NCBI GenBank assembly: GCA_946997485.1
Contig: CAMPVF010000004.1
Location: 1-64,000, forward strand
DNA: 64,000 nt
DNA from: an uncultured Atopobium sp.
GTDB lineage: Bacteria; Actinomycetota; Coriobacteriia; Coriobacteriales; Atopobiaceae
Direction: 5' to 3'
Position numbers and translations under genes: made by a program. Under the pieces are notes generated by a model that was given only the letters and a program-made list of their open reading frames with translations, was not told the DNA's origin and did no database searches. Position 1 is the stretch's first letter; each line of letters opens with the position of its first letter. Of the stretch, positions 8,870-17,523 are shown piece by piece.

Positions 8870-9844
8870 CTAGAGCGCAGTATGTTCGCGCGACACATGC
8901 GCACGCGGATGCGCGAGCAAATATTCACTTCGAATGTGGGAAATATCAATGTGTGTGTATAGCTGCGTTGTTGCAATGCTCGCATGTCCCAACAGCTCTT
9001 GCACAATACGCAAATCCATACCACCTTCAAGCAAATGCGTAGCATAAGTATGGCGCAGTGTATGCGGGTGAAGACCACGAATGCCCACCATACGACCATA
9101 TTTTTCAACGAGCGCAAACACTGCTTGGCGCGATATAGCGCTCCCCCGCACACTCAAAAACACGGCACTATTGCTACGTCGCGGATTATAAAGCTCGGCT
9201 CGCCACGTATCAACATACCGCGTATATGCAGCAAGCGCACTTCCAATAAGCGGCACGACGCGCTCCTTTGAGCCTTTGCCTATCACACGCAGTACTTCAT
9301 CGGTGCGCGAAACATTATCGCAGGTAAGGTTGCACAGCTCGCTTACTCGAAGTCCGCAGCCATACAAAAGCTCCAAAATAGCCTTATCGCGCCAAAAGCA
9401 TGCTGCTTTAGTCATGGTTGTTGTACCTTGTTTGGTGGTGTGCGCAGCAGGCTGCAACTCTTGCAAAAATGGCTCATCTAACAGGCGTTCTACTTCAGTA
9501 TGGGAAAGCACCTGCGGCAAGAGCGCGGGTTTTTTAGGAAGTGCAATATCGGCTGTTGGGTGCGCGGTGCAAATTTGCTCGATAACCATAAAACGGTGAA
9601 AGCTTTTAATGGCAGACACGCAGCGCTGCACCGACGAAGGCGCTTTGTCGAGCGTTGCTACATACGAAAGATACTCCTCTACTACACGGCGCGTGATGTG
9701 TACAGGAGCATCAATATGCTTATCTGTTAAAAACTCGCAATAGGCATTAAGGTCGCGGGCATACGCCTCAAGCGTGTTGCCCGAAAAGTTACGCTCAAAC
9801 CGTATATAACGAAGATATTCGTCTATCGCTTCGCGTACTACCAA
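8870..9844 (-). CDS. xerD: Tyrosine recombinase XerD/XerC-like
   Basis: A 324-residue site-specific recombinase of the phage integrase family that resolves chromosome dimers with a partner Xer protein at dif. The N-terminal SAM-like core-binding domain covers about 1-90 (YLRYIRFERNFSGNTLEAYARDL). The catalytic domain holds the conserved Arg in LLYGCGLRVSEL, a Lys in VIGKGSKERVVP, HTLRHTYATHLLEGG with His and Arg, LLGHASIATTQ, and the nucleophile Tyr in LYTHI. The start is TTG at 9844 after AAAGGTGG. An insertion of about 20 residues precedes the first catalytic Arg (AAHTTKQGTTTMTK). XerC and XerD cannot be told apart from one copy. It ends next to a 300-base gene-free stretch, and no dif site was recognised. 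Confidence 0.9.
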   Translation of the reverse strand: MVVREAIDEYLRYIRFERNFSGNTLEAYARDLNAYCEFLTDKHIDAPVHITRRVVEEYLSYVATLDKAPSSVQRCVSAIKSFHRFMVIEQICTAHPTADIALPKKPALLPQVLSHTEVERLLDEPFLQELQPAAHTTKQGTTTMTKAACFWRDKAILELLYGCGLRVSELCNLTCDNVSRTDEVLRVIGKGSKERVVPLIGSALAAYTRYVDTWRAELYNPRRSNSAVFLSVRGSAISRQAVFALVEKYGRMVGIRGLHPHTLRHTYATHLLEGGMDLRIVQELLGHASIATTQLYTHIDISHIRSEYLLAHPRAHVSREHTAL

Positions 9845-9856
9845 CCGATGCCACCT

Positions 9857-11524
9857 TTATGAGGCGTTTGTACACGCAGACTTACGCGGCGTTACGTCGT
9901 GACGATTTACACCTTCGTGACGTGCAATTGCCGCGCGCACAAACTCGCGGAACAAAGGCGCTGGATGCGTTGGACGGCTCTTAAACTCAGGGTGTGCCTG
10001 ACTTGCCACAAACCATGGGTGAACATCTTCAGGCAGCTCAACCATTTCAACCAACCTATCGTCGGGCGAAAGACCACCAATCACCAAACCAGCATCTACC
10101 AGCTGTTTTCTAAATGCATTATTAACTTCATAGCGATGACGGTGACGCTCGTATACCAAATCTTGACTGTAGGCTTCGTGCGCAAGTGCACCTAACACCT
10201 TGCAAGGATAGGTGCCCAAACGCATGGTGCCACCCTTTTCGGTAACGTCCTCTTGATCTTCCATGAGGTCGATAACAGGATACAGCGTATCGGGGTCGAA
10301 CTCGGACGAATTTGCATTGGTAAGCCCGCATACGTGACGCGCAAACTCGCTTACTGCTACCTGCAAACCAAGGCATACGCCCAGGTAAGGAATGGCGTGT
10401 GTACGTGCATATTCTGCAGACAAAATTTTGCCTTCAACACCACGTTTGCCAAAGCCGCCGGGCACCAAAATACCATCGGCATCAGCGCACACGTCGTTTA
10501 CGTTTTGTGCCGTAAGGTCCTCACCATCGATAAGCGTAATGTGAATGTGGCGGCCATAAAAAACGCCCGAGTGGTGCAAAGCTTCGATAACCGACAGATA
10601 TGCATCGGGAAGCTGGATATACTTACCAACAACCTTAATTTCGGTAACATCTTGCTGCGCATTTGCGTTGTGCATAGCGTCAACAAAACTGTTCCACTGA
10701 GTCATATCGCGTGTGCGGGCTTCAAGACCAAGCTTTTCACACACTTTGTCGTCAAAACCCTGCTTTGCTAAATGAGCAGGTACTTCGTAAATAGACGCAC
10801 AGTCGGAGTTTTCGAATACCGAATCTTCGTCCACATCGCAAAAATGCGCAATTTTAGCGCGAATAGCTGCGTTTATTTCGTGATCGCCACGGCACACAAT
10901 GAGATCGGGTGTAATGCCCATCGAGCGCAGTTCCTTTACGGAATGCTGCGTCGGCTTTGTTTTTACTTCGTGCGCAGCAGAAATATACGGAACCAAACTT
11001 ACGTGAATAACAAGGGTGTTACCTGCGCCTTTTTCTTTACGGAATTGGCGAATGGCTTCAACAAACGACTGACCTTCGATATCGCCTATGGTACCACCAA
11101 GCTCAGTGATAACTACATCTGCCTGCGTTTGCTCTTCGATACGGCGAAAACGCTCTTTAATTTCGTTGGTAACGTGAGGAATAACCTGTACGGTGCCACC
11201 CAAAAAATCGCCTGCTCGCTCGCGCGAGATAAGCGATTGATAAATAACACCCGTGGTGAAGTTTGAGTTTGCGGTAAGGTTTTCGTCGATAAAACGCTCG
11301 TAGTGACCAAGGTCGAGGTCGGTTTCTTTACCGTCTTCGGTTACAAACACCTCACCATGTTGAAATGGACTCATTGTGCCAGGGTCGACGTTAAGATATG
11401 GGTCGGCTTTCTGCATCATTACCTTGTAGCCACGCGACTTTAATAAACGACCAAGAGAAGCTGCGGTAATACCTTTACCTAACGAGGAAACCACGCCGCC
11501 TGTTACAAAAATGTGTTTTGTCAT
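9857..11524 (-). CDS. pyrG: CTP synthase PyrG
   Basis: PyrG makes CTP from UTP, ATP and glutamine, the last step of pyrimidine ribonucleotide synthesis. The 555-residue protein starts MTKHIFVTGGVVSSLGKGI (ATP loop in the synthase domain) and shows MQKADPYLNVDPGTMSPFQHGEV in two adjoining blocks. The C-terminal class I glutaminase has PGGFGKRGVEGK, YLGVCLGLQ with the nucleophile Cys, and SQAHPEFKSRP with the His and Glu. The start at 11524 follows AAAGG. It precedes the xer gene by only 12 bases, so the two are likely read together. Confidence 0.98.
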   Translation of the reverse strand: MTKHIFVTGGVVSSLGKGITAASLGRLLKSRGYKVMMQKADPYLNVDPGTMSPFQHGEVFVTEDGKETDLDLGHYERFIDENLTANSNFTTGVIYQSLISRERAGDFLGGTVQVIPHVTNEIKERFRRIEEQTQADVVITELGGTIGDIEGQSFVEAIRQFRKEKGAGNTLVIHVSLVPYISAAHEVKTKPTQHSVKELRSMGITPDLIVCRGDHEINAAIRAKIAHFCDVDEDSVFENSDCASIYEVPAHLAKQGFDDKVCEKLGLEARTRDMTQWNSFVDAMHNANAQQDVTEIKVVGKYIQLPDAYLSVIEALHHSGVFYGRHIHITLIDGEDLTAQNVNDVCADADGILVPGGFGKRGVEGKILSAEYARTHAIPYLGVCLGLQVAVSEFARHVCGLTNANSSEFDPDTLYPVIDLMEDQEDVTEKGGTMRLGTYPCKVLGALAHEAYSQDLVYERHRHRYEVNNAFRKQLVDAGLVIGGLSPDDRLVEMVELPEDVHPWFVASQAHPEFKSRPTHPAPLFREFVRAAIARHEGVNRHDVTPRKSACTNAS

Positions 11525-11653
11525 GGTGATTTGAGCCTTTCGCAAGTAACATGTTTGTTATTCTACGAGGTTTTATAATACAACATCACACGACACATAC
11601 GACGCATAATATAAAACACGCACTGAAGTTATATATTTGTGTGCGCGAATGGG

Positions 11654-11701
11654 CTGGCTCATGGATGGGCTCATGAGCTGACTCATAAGTTGGCTCATGG
11701 G
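11654..11701. repeat. Tandem repeat, 4 x 12 bp
   Basis: Four adjacent 12-mers, CTGGCTCATGGA, TGGGCTCATGAG, CTGACTCATAAG and TTGGCTCATGGG, lie between recN and pyrG. All share the core (G/A)CTCAT. On the minus strand they would encode a run of Met-Ser-x-x if translated. Slippage could change the copy number. Confidence 0.85.
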
Positions 11702-11717
11702 TGCGCGAGCAGGCGCA

Positions 11718-13475
11718 TCATAAAACGTGCTCATCGGTGAGCGTATCTGCTTGCGCATCATCCAACATCTTTTGTGCATGTGTAAGTGCAACTGGTGAGT
11801 TATCGCCCGAAAGCATGCGCGCAAGTTCACGTACACGCTGCGTTTCATCGAGCGTGCAAATGCGGGTTTCGGGCACGTCAAGACCATGTTTTTCAACACG
11901 AATATGAACGGATGCATACGCGGCAACCTGCGCTTCGTGCGTAACCACAATAACCTGGTGCGTTTTTGCAAGGCGGGCAAGCACGCGCGCAACAGCATGT
12001 GCCGCAGCACCACCAATACCTGCATCTACCTCGTCAAATATAAGCGTTGCACTGTCGTCGCTTGCACCTTGCACCACTTTTATAGCAAGCATGACACGCG
12101 AAATTTCGCCGCCGGACGCAATTTTTTTAAGCGGGCGGCATGCCAGCTCATGGCCCGATTGATACATAATTTCAACCCGTGTAGAACCGTGATTTGTCCA
12201 CGCGTCAAATGGCATATCCTCGCAGCTTATGTGCACCGTTGATGCCGGCATATCAAGCGCGCGAAGCTCGTGGGTAATAGCACGCGAAAGTAAGGGCGCA
12301 AGGCGTTTTCGCTCGGCTGCAAGCGCATGTCCAGCCACTATAAGCGCCTGTTTTGCTTCTTCTTGTTCGTTTTTGGCGCGCGCAATGTCATCTTTTGATG
12401 TGTGCGCACGTGCGAGCAAATCTTGCGCTTTTTGGTAGCGCGCAAACACGTGCTCCATGGCAGGACCCCAATTGCGCATAAGACTCTGAAAACTCTGAAG
12501 GCGAAGGCGCATGTCTTCGAGCTGCTGCGGGTCAAGCGACACGTTGTCGATGTGTTTTCGCACTGCTTCGGCAATATCGTCTACTTCAATACAGCAGGCA
12601 TCCAAGCGCTCAATAAGCTCCTTATACGACGCATCTAACGATGCTATCGAAGTAAGCGCCTGTGAGCATAACACAAGCTCATCATGGATGTGATTATCAC
12701 CAAGAATTGCAGTATGCACCGCTTGCAAATTGCTGAGCAGCTCTTTTGTATGCAGCGCTTTTGCATAGCGTGCTTCAAGCTGCTCATATTCGCCTGGCTG
12801 CGGGGCTATAGCATCGATTTGCTGAATAACATAAGTTGCAGCATCAATGCCTTCTTGAGCTACGCTTGCGCGGGTGGTTATGCGTGTAAGATTGTCACAG
12901 GCGGCGTGATAGCGCGTAAAAGCGCTTTTGTACTGCTGAAGCAGAGGCTCTATACTGCTCTTTTGCCAACTGTCGAGAAGTTGTTCGTGATACGCAGCAT
13001 TAAGCAGGCGCTGGTGTGCGTGCTGGCCGCATATGTCGATTGTTTCGCCCACAGTAGCGCTTAGCGCCTGCAGCGTGCACATGTGCCCGTTAAGCTCGCT
13101 TTTACTGCGCCCGCGCGCATCAACTTTGCGCATCACGATGGTTTCTTCACTATCGGCAGACGAGTCATCTGCACCAGAAGGGCTCGCAGGTGGGATTGTG
13201 GAGGAGCGTTGCGAAGGTGAAGACGTATTAGCTGAAGTGTTTTTAGCATCATGAGCAGGTGCTACACCATACAATCGTGCTTCAACACAAAGCGCGTCAG
13301 CACCTTCACGTATACGCGATACATCCGCTTTTTGGCCAATGAGCAGCGAAATTGCTGAGAGCAGTGCAGTTTTGCCTGCGCCCGTTTCGCCCGTAAGCAC
13401 AGTAAGACCGCTACTTGGCTGAAACGATGCATGACGTATGAGCGCTACATTCGTAACCACAATCTCATCTATCAT
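11718..13475 (-). CDS. recN: DNA repair protein RecN
   Basis: RecN is an SMC-like ATPase that acts at double-strand breaks during recombinational repair. The 585-residue protein has the Walker A GETGAGKTALL at 29-39, a long central region with heptad-like helices (two coiled-coil arms around 160-350), and the C-terminal ABC signature KKIASGGEISRVMLA and Walker B TLIFDEVDAGIGG. An Asp, Ser and Ala rich linker lies near residues 70-110. The start at 13475 follows AGGA and overlaps the nadK stop by about 11 bases, indicating coupling. Three in-frame ATG codons lie close together (13490, 13481, 13475); the last has the best spacing. Confidence 0.95.
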   Translation of the reverse strand: MIDEIVVTNVALIRHASFQPSSGLTVLTGETGAGKTALLSAISLLIGQKADVSRIREGADALCVEARLYGVAPAHDAKNTSANTSSPSQRSSTIPPASPSGADDSSADSEETIVMRKVDARGRSKSELNGHMCTLQALSATVGETIDICGQHAHQRLLNAAYHEQLLDSWQKSSIEPLLQQYKSAFTRYHAACDNLTRITTRASVAQEGIDAATYVIQQIDAIAPQPGEYEQLEARYAKALHTKELLSNLQAVHTAILGDNHIHDELVLCSQALTSIASLDASYKELIERLDACCIEVDDIAEAVRKHIDNVSLDPQQLEDMRLRLQSFQSLMRNWGPAMEHVFARYQKAQDLLARAHTSKDDIARAKNEQEEAKQALIVAGHALAAERKRLAPLLSRAITHELRALDMPASTVHISCEDMPFDAWTNHGSTRVEIMYQSGHELACRPLKKIASGGEISRVMLAIKVVQGASDDSATLIFDEVDAGIGGAAAHAVARVLARLAKTHQVIVVTHEAQVAAYASVHIRVEKHGLDVPETRICTLDETQRVRELARMLSGDNSPVALTHAQKMLDDAQADTLTDEHVL

Positions 13476-14322
13476 GGCCATCCTGTCCATAAAATACTCG
13501 TGAAACCGATTGATAAAAGCTAGAAACGCTGGTATCGAGCAATAAAATGTCGCCTTTGCCGCGCGTAATAGCCACACGTGTTGGTTTTTTATCGGCAAGA
13601 AACGGCTGGCCGTCGGCAAAAAAGAGCCGCTCAACGCTGCGGTTTTCGCAGATAGCAAGTTCCACCACATCGGAAGGCGAACTTAAAAACGCACGTGCCA
13701 TAATGGTGTGCGGCGCAACAGGTACACAAACCATGCCGTAAAAATGCGGCGTAACAATAGGACCGCCCGCCGAAAGCGCATAGCCGGTAGAGCCCGTAGC
13801 TGTAGCTACAACAAAACCATCGGCACGGAGCCTGTCGATATGGTGCCCCGATACCGCAATATCAAATTCGATAATGTCGCCGCGCGAGCCATGACTGAGT
13901 GCAAAATCGTTGAGCGCAAACGCGTGCTCCGTTTGCTCTTCTCCCCTGTTGTCGATGTATGTGCCAGCAATATCAAGCGTAGCACGGCGCGAAACATGAA
14001 GCTCGCCTGCAAGCGCACGCATAACAATGTCTTTAAGATGATTTGGGCCAGCGCAGGTAAGAAAACCTAAATGACCATACGAAAGCCCCATAAGCGGCAC
14101 CTCGGTGTACCCAACAATATGTGCCGCGCGAAGAAGAGTGCCGTCGCCGCCAAGCGCAACAACTAAATTTGCAGACGTAACATCTACCTGGGCATTTGGC
14201 TGCCGTTTTTTGTCGGGCGCCCACACTACCGAAATATCTTGCTGTTCCAAAAAATCTGTGAGCTGCGATGCATCTTGAAGCGCCTCGGAGCGTGAATAAT
14301 TAGGTACGAGTAATACGTGCAC
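13465..14322 (-). CDS. nadK: NAD kinase
   Basis: NAD kinase phosphorylates NAD to NADP in the cytoplasm. The protein carries the diagnostic VVALGGDGTLLRAAH, the second motif LNDFALSHGSRG (NE/D site), and ATATGSTGYALSAGGPIV, which form the NAD and ATP site. The frame is open upstream to 14406, but a GTG at 14322 preceded by AAGGTGG gives a 285-residue protein beginning (M)HVLLVPNYSRSEA, the normal family size and opening. The start is therefore a choice, not a certainty. It overlaps recN at its 3' end, and the nadK-recN pairing is common in Gram-positive bacteria. Confidence 0.95.
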   Translation of the reverse strand: MHVLLVPNYSRSEALQDASQLTDFLEQQDISVVWAPDKKRQPNAQVDVTSANLVVALGGDGTLLRAAHIVGYTEVPLMGLSYGHLGFLTCAGPNHLKDIVMRALAGELHVSRRATLDIAGTYIDNRGEEQTEHAFALNDFALSHGSRGDIIEFDIAVSGHHIDRLRADGFVVATATGSTGYALSAGGPIVTPHFYGMVCVPVAPHTIMARAFLSSPSDVVELAICENRSVERLFFADGQPFLADKKPTRVAITRGKGDILLLDTSVSSFYQSVSRVFYGQDGHDR

Positions 14323-14410
14323 AGCTAACACCCACCTTCTTGCGTTGTATGAACCTGCGCAAACGACATGTTCAAAACACAACCGTTGTGCTCGCCTGTT
14401 GTGCAAGCAA

Positions 14411-14503
14411 GTTAAACCAGTTGCTTGAAGCTAAGGTTGAACTCACTATTGAACTCTTGGTTGAGCTTTAGATTGAGTTCAACGTTAAACCAGTTGCTTG
14501 AAC
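14411..14503. repeat. Direct 19-bp repeat flanking TTGAAC/GTTCAA words
   Basis: GTTAAACCAGTTGCTTGAA occurs at 14411-14429 and again at 14484-14502, identical and 73 bases apart. Between and at the edges lie TTGAAC at 14437, 14449 and 14498 and GTTCAA at 14477, so the tract can pair with itself. It fills the gap between nadK and tlyA. A 60-residue frame across it looks like an accident of the repeat. Confidence 0.8.
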
Positions 14504-14634
14504 TAGTCGTATAAAAATGGTACCACGCTATAAAAGCTACACTGCATGCACGCGCGCGATGCATATAAGTTATACATGCCCTCATGCACCCCATGCCTCC
14601 AGCACGATGAGAACATTCTTACACGTTACGCCTG

Positions 14635-15435
14635 CTATTCTGCATGTGCGGCGTGTACTACGCGAGAAATATCCTCATCAGAAATTAAGGAGGTTCCGCA
14701 ATGCTCAGCAGAAGCGGTGCAACACAGCAAAAATTCACTATTACCTTTTGCGCCATGAATGGGGCTGTTGCATACGCCGCGTACGTCAAAACCGGCGTTG
14801 GTGCACATAGCAATAACGCGCACAATTGCATTGGTATGAAGCTGCGGCTCGCGCACAACACCGCCCTTCTCAACCAGTTCCTTAGGCGTTTCGAACTGGG
14901 GTTTAATAAGCGTTACAAACGTGGCATTGGGTGCACACAGCGCGCGCACGGCGTCGATAATGGTGCCGATGCTGGTAAACGACACATCGCACACAATAAG
15001 ATCGAAAGCAAGCGAAGGATACAGGCGCGGAAGCTCACAAATATTAGTGCGCTCATATAGCGTAACACGCGAATCACAGCGAAGCTGCCAGCTAAACTGC
15101 GCGTAGCCAACATCCACGCTCGTTACATGCTGCGCGCCACCCCGAAGCAAGCAATCGGTAAATCCGCCGGTTGATGCCCCAATATCGAGGCATACGCGCC
15201 CGCGCGGATTAATACAAAACGCCTCAAGTGCGCGTTCTAGTTTGAGTCCGCCGCGGCTTACAAAATTGATTTTCTTTTTTACGTGTAAAAAAAGACCTGG
15301 CTTCACACGTGCACCCGGGTGCACAAGACGCTCAGCATTGGTTGAAACATCGCCTGCCATAACGGCGGCTGCCGCTTGCTGCGTGGTATCAAAAAAACCC
15401 TGTGCAACAAGTTCTTCGTCGAGCCGAGGTTTCAT
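14635..15435 (-). CDS. tlyA: TlyA family rRNA 2'-O-methyltransferase
   Basis: TlyA proteins methylate ribose 2'-OH groups in 16S and/or 23S rRNA (C1409 and C1920 in mycobacteria); loss gives capreomycin resistance there. The 266-residue protein has an N-terminal S4 RNA-binding domain (MKPRLDEELVAQGFFDT, then VKKKINFVSRGGLKLE) and an FtsJ-like domain with LDIGASTGGFTDCLLRGGA, VDVGYAQFSW, ICDVSF-type VCDVSFTSI, and LIKPQFE with the catalytic Lys. It ends in a short acidic tail. ATGA overlap with the xseB stop shows coupling. Whether it methylates one or both sites cannot be read from the sequence. Confidence 0.93.
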   Translation of the reverse strand: MKPRLDEELVAQGFFDTTQQAAAAVMAGDVSTNAERLVHPGARVKPGLFLHVKKKINFVSRGGLKLERALEAFCINPRGRVCLDIGASTGGFTDCLLRGGAQHVTSVDVGYAQFSWQLRCDSRVTLYERTNICELPRLYPSLAFDLIVCDVSFTSIGTIIDAVRALCAPNATFVTLIKPQFETPKELVEKGGVVREPQLHTNAIVRVIAMCTNAGFDVRGVCNSPIHGAKGNSEFLLCCTASAEHCGTSLISDEDISRVVHAAHAE

Positions 15436-15761
15436 TGGACTTCCATGGATGACGAAGAGTTAGCAGACGCGGATGAAGCATGCGTAGCTGCGGCATCGTC
15501 TGATACAGCATCGTCTGATGCAGTTTTTTCAACTGCAGTTTTTTCTGGATTCTCGCTGGTAGATGCATCAACAGCCGCGTCGTCCACGTCTTTAGGCACA
15601 TCAACCAGCGTTACTGCGCGCGTGCCAAGGGCAATAGCTTCGTCAAACAAATCGAGCGTAGCTTCAAGCGATATGTCCTTCGATTTAACAGCGCTCGCTA
15701 TTTCGTCTAAGCGATGCGTGATATCCGAAAAATGCTCGTATGCATGTGTTGGAGAACTCAT
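15432..15761 (-). CDS. xseB: Exodeoxyribonuclease VII small subunit XseB
   Basis: XseB is the small subunit of exonuclease VII, which degrades single-stranded DNA in complex with XseA. The family core is seen near residues 10-50: FSDITHRLDEIASAVKS and ISLEATLDLFDEAIAL. The chosen start at 15761 (MSSPTHAYEH) gives 109 residues. The last 55 or so residues are an acidic Ala/Ser/Asp tail (DDAAVDAS, SDDAAATHAS) not needed for the fold, so the protein is longer than the usual 60-80. No xseA lies next to it in the window. Confidence 0.85.
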   Translation of the reverse strand: MSSPTHAYEHFSDITHRLDEIASAVKSKDISLEATLDLFDEAIALGTRAVTLVDVPKDVDDAAVDASTSENPEKTAVEKTASDDAVSDDAAATHASSASANSSSSMEVQ

Positions 15762-15869
15762 ACCACTCATTTCCTGCGTAATTTCATGCGCTCCTGCGTA
15801 ACATCCGCACGGCAGCGCGGGCATGCGGCTGCAAAGGCAGCTGTATAACAAAGCGCAAAAACGGCGAAA

Positions 15870-16439
15870 CTAATCGCTTAAACCCAGCATGTCGTCTACA
15901 TCCATGAGTTTATCTGCGCTCGCAGATGCACCAGATGCATCTTCATTTGTGCTCGCTGCAACTGAAGCATTTTCTGCGCTTTGAGGCGACACAATGCCAT
16001 ATATGTGCGCAATGTCTTCGCCCGCAGACAGACGGCGAGCAACCTGACCCAAAACACCGTTTACAAACGCGGCAGAATCGTCGGTACCATACGCTTTTGC
16101 CAAAATAACAAATTCGTTAATGGTAACCGCCACGTCAACATCATCAACGTGCAGCATTTCAAAGAGAGCAAGGCGAATAATATTGCGGTCGACAGAAAGC
16201 AGACGCGTTACATTCCAGTTGGTAGCCGTATCGGCAATAAGCGCGTCGAGCTTATCGCGAACTGCATCGGCACCAAGCGCGAGCGTGCGGGCAAACTCTT
16301 CGAGAGGACCTTCGGTTATAAGGTAATGCGCATTAATTATGTCGGCAACACGCATCGAACGCGACTCTGCTTGAAAGAGCAGCTGCAATGCATGACTACG
16401 GGCACGCGTGCGACCTATAAAACGAATTTCTTTGCTCAC
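15870..16439 (-). CDS. nusB: Transcription antitermination protein NusB
   Basis: NusB with NusE (S10) binds boxA RNA and supports antitermination of rRNA operons. The core is visible as RTRARSHALQLLFQAE near the start, WNVTRLLSVDRNIIRLALFEML in the middle and INEFVILAKAYGTDDSAAFVNGVLG. The start is GTG at 16439. The domain ends near residue 145 and is followed by about 45 residues of Ala/Ser/Asp-rich tail ending DVDDMLGLSD, an unusual extension. It lies only 10 bases after the Asp23 gene, which places it in the same transcript. Confidence 0.93.
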   Translation of the reverse strand: MSKEIRFIGRTRARSHALQLLFQAESRSMRVADIINAHYLITEGPLEEFARTLALGADAVRDKLDALIADTATNWNVTRLLSVDRNIIRLALFEMLHVDDVDVAVTINEFVILAKAYGTDDSAAFVNGVLGQVARRLSAGEDIAHIYGIVSPQSAENASVAASTNEDASGASASADKLMDVDDMLGLSD

Positions 16440-16449
16440 GAGCTAACCA

Positions 16450-16812
16450 CTACTCCTTGGGAAATACGAGATTGTCGATGTACACATCAACAGCGTCGAT
16501 ATCACACGACAGTTGACTTTGTAAACTTTGCGCGACAGCTGCGCGAATTTGCTGCGCAAGCGTCACAAATGGGTAGCCATAAAACACCGAAACGTGAACG
16601 CCTACGTGCAACTTATCGTTCACAACGTCTACTTCAACAGGTGTTTCATCACTGGGTGTATGTTGAGAAAAAACAGAAATAAGGCTCGAAGCGAGCACGT
16701 TTGTTCCAACTTGAACAACGCCCTCTACCTCGTCACATGCACGAGAAACAATGGAAGCAATGACACTTTTTGCAATAGTTAGTCCGGAAATGTGCACGGC
16801 AGCTGTATTCAT
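16450..16812 (-). CDS. Asp23/Gls24 family protein
   Basis: A 120-residue protein of the Asp23/Gls24 (DUF322) family. The fold signature is visible as ISGLTIAKSVIASIVSRACDEVEGVVQV at its start (two overlapping blocks) and VDVVNDKLHVGVHVSVFYGYPF in the middle. Many Gram-positive genomes have such a gene directly before nusB, as here. The exact role of this form is unknown; relatives tie envelope stress to the membrane anchor AmaP. The start follows AAAGGGG. A second family member lies at 47450-48118. Confidence 0.85.
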   Translation of the reverse strand: MNTAAVHISGLTIAKSVIASIVSRACDEVEGVVQVGTNVLASSLISVFSQHTPSDETPVEVDVVNDKLHVGVHVSVFYGYPFVTLAQQIRAAVAQSLQSQLSCDIDAVDVYIDNLVFPKE

Positions 16813-16886
16813 GTAAACCCCTTTACCCTCACGTTAAGGCTATTTGTTTAAGTATACTCATAGAAGGTAGAAAGGCGCGCGGCAAA

Positions 16887-16919
16887 CGAAAAAATCCGTG
16901 AAGTATACGCTTCACGGAT
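16887..16919 (-). terminator. Intrinsic terminator of efp
   Basis: Plus-strand ATCCGTGAAG (16894-16903) pairs with CTTCACGGAT (16910-16919) around a 6-base loop. On the minus strand the stem is followed at once by TTTTTTC. It lies 41 bases after the efp stop, an ideal rho-independent terminator that separates efp from the Asp23-nusB unit. Confidence 0.9.
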
Positions 16920-16959
16920 ACCTACGTGCTGTTACCTGTATGGTATTGCCTACGTGCAC

Positions 16960-17523
16960 CTACACGCGCGCTACAAACTTGCCCGTGCGCGTATCAACAC
17001 GAACAACTTCGCCCTGGTTAAGGTACATAGGAACCTGAATGGTTGCGCCAGTTTCGATGGTTGCAGGCTTGGTGCCACCTTGCACGGTGTCGCCCTTAAA
17101 GCCAGGATCGGTTTGGGTAATCTCAACCTCAATAAACATCGGAGGATTTACACCCAACAGCTCAGTGTCTGCATAGAGCAGCTGGCAGGTATCGTTTTCT
17201 TTGAGCCATTTTTGGTTTTCGCCAATAAAATCGGCATCAACCGGAATTTGCTCGTAGGTGTCGTTGTCCATAAAGTAAAACGCTGCACCGTCGTTGTACA
17301 AATATTGCATTTCGCGCGTAATAAGCTGAACGCTTTCGAACTTAGAACCAGCGTTGCAGGTTTGATCGATGGTGCGACCGCTTTTCAGGTCTTTAATTTT
17401 ATAGCGAACAAATGCTCCGCCCTTACCAGGCTTTACATGCTGAAACTCAACAATCGTGTAATATTTGCTGTTAATTTTAAGACCCATGCCGTTGCGGAAA
17501 TCGGCTGTTGAAATAGCTGCCAT
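16960..17523 (-). CDS. efp: Elongation factor P
   Basis: EF-P enters the ribosomal E site and relieves stalling at proline runs. The 187-residue protein starts MAAISTADFRNGMGLKI and carries the tip loop KPGKGGAFVR, with Lys34 at the position that is modified in some bacteria. The C-terminal OB fold ends TIQVPMYLNQGEVVRVDTR, close to the family signature. No epmA/epmB-type modification gene is visible in the window. The start at 17523 has a weak GAGCG site. It forms its own transcript, closed by the terminator at 16887-16919. Confidence 0.97.
   Translation of the reverse strand: MAAISTADFRNGMGLKINSKYYTIVEFQHVKPGKGGAFVRYKIKDLKSGRTIDQTCNAGSKFESVQLITREMQYLYNDGAAFYFMDNDTYEQIPVDADFIGENQKWLKENDTCQLLYADTELLGVNPPMFIEVEITQTDPGFKGDTVQGGTKPATIETGATIQVPMYLNQGEVVRVDTRTGKFVARV

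Noticed and set aside
8870..9844. Phage or integron integrase
   Set aside because: The size, the N-terminal domain and the housekeeping neighbours fit a cellular Xer recombinase; no attachment site, cassette or phage gene is near.
11573..12025. 150-residue minus-strand frame overlapping the recN 3' end
   Set aside because: It is an out-of-frame shadow of recN for most of its length. Only the last part after the recN stop is free, and it has no ribosome binding site.
14412..14594. 60-residue minus-strand frame between tlyA and nadK
   Set aside because: Its Asn/Leu/Phe-rich sequence is produced by the TTGAAC/GTTCAA words, and no start signal precedes it.
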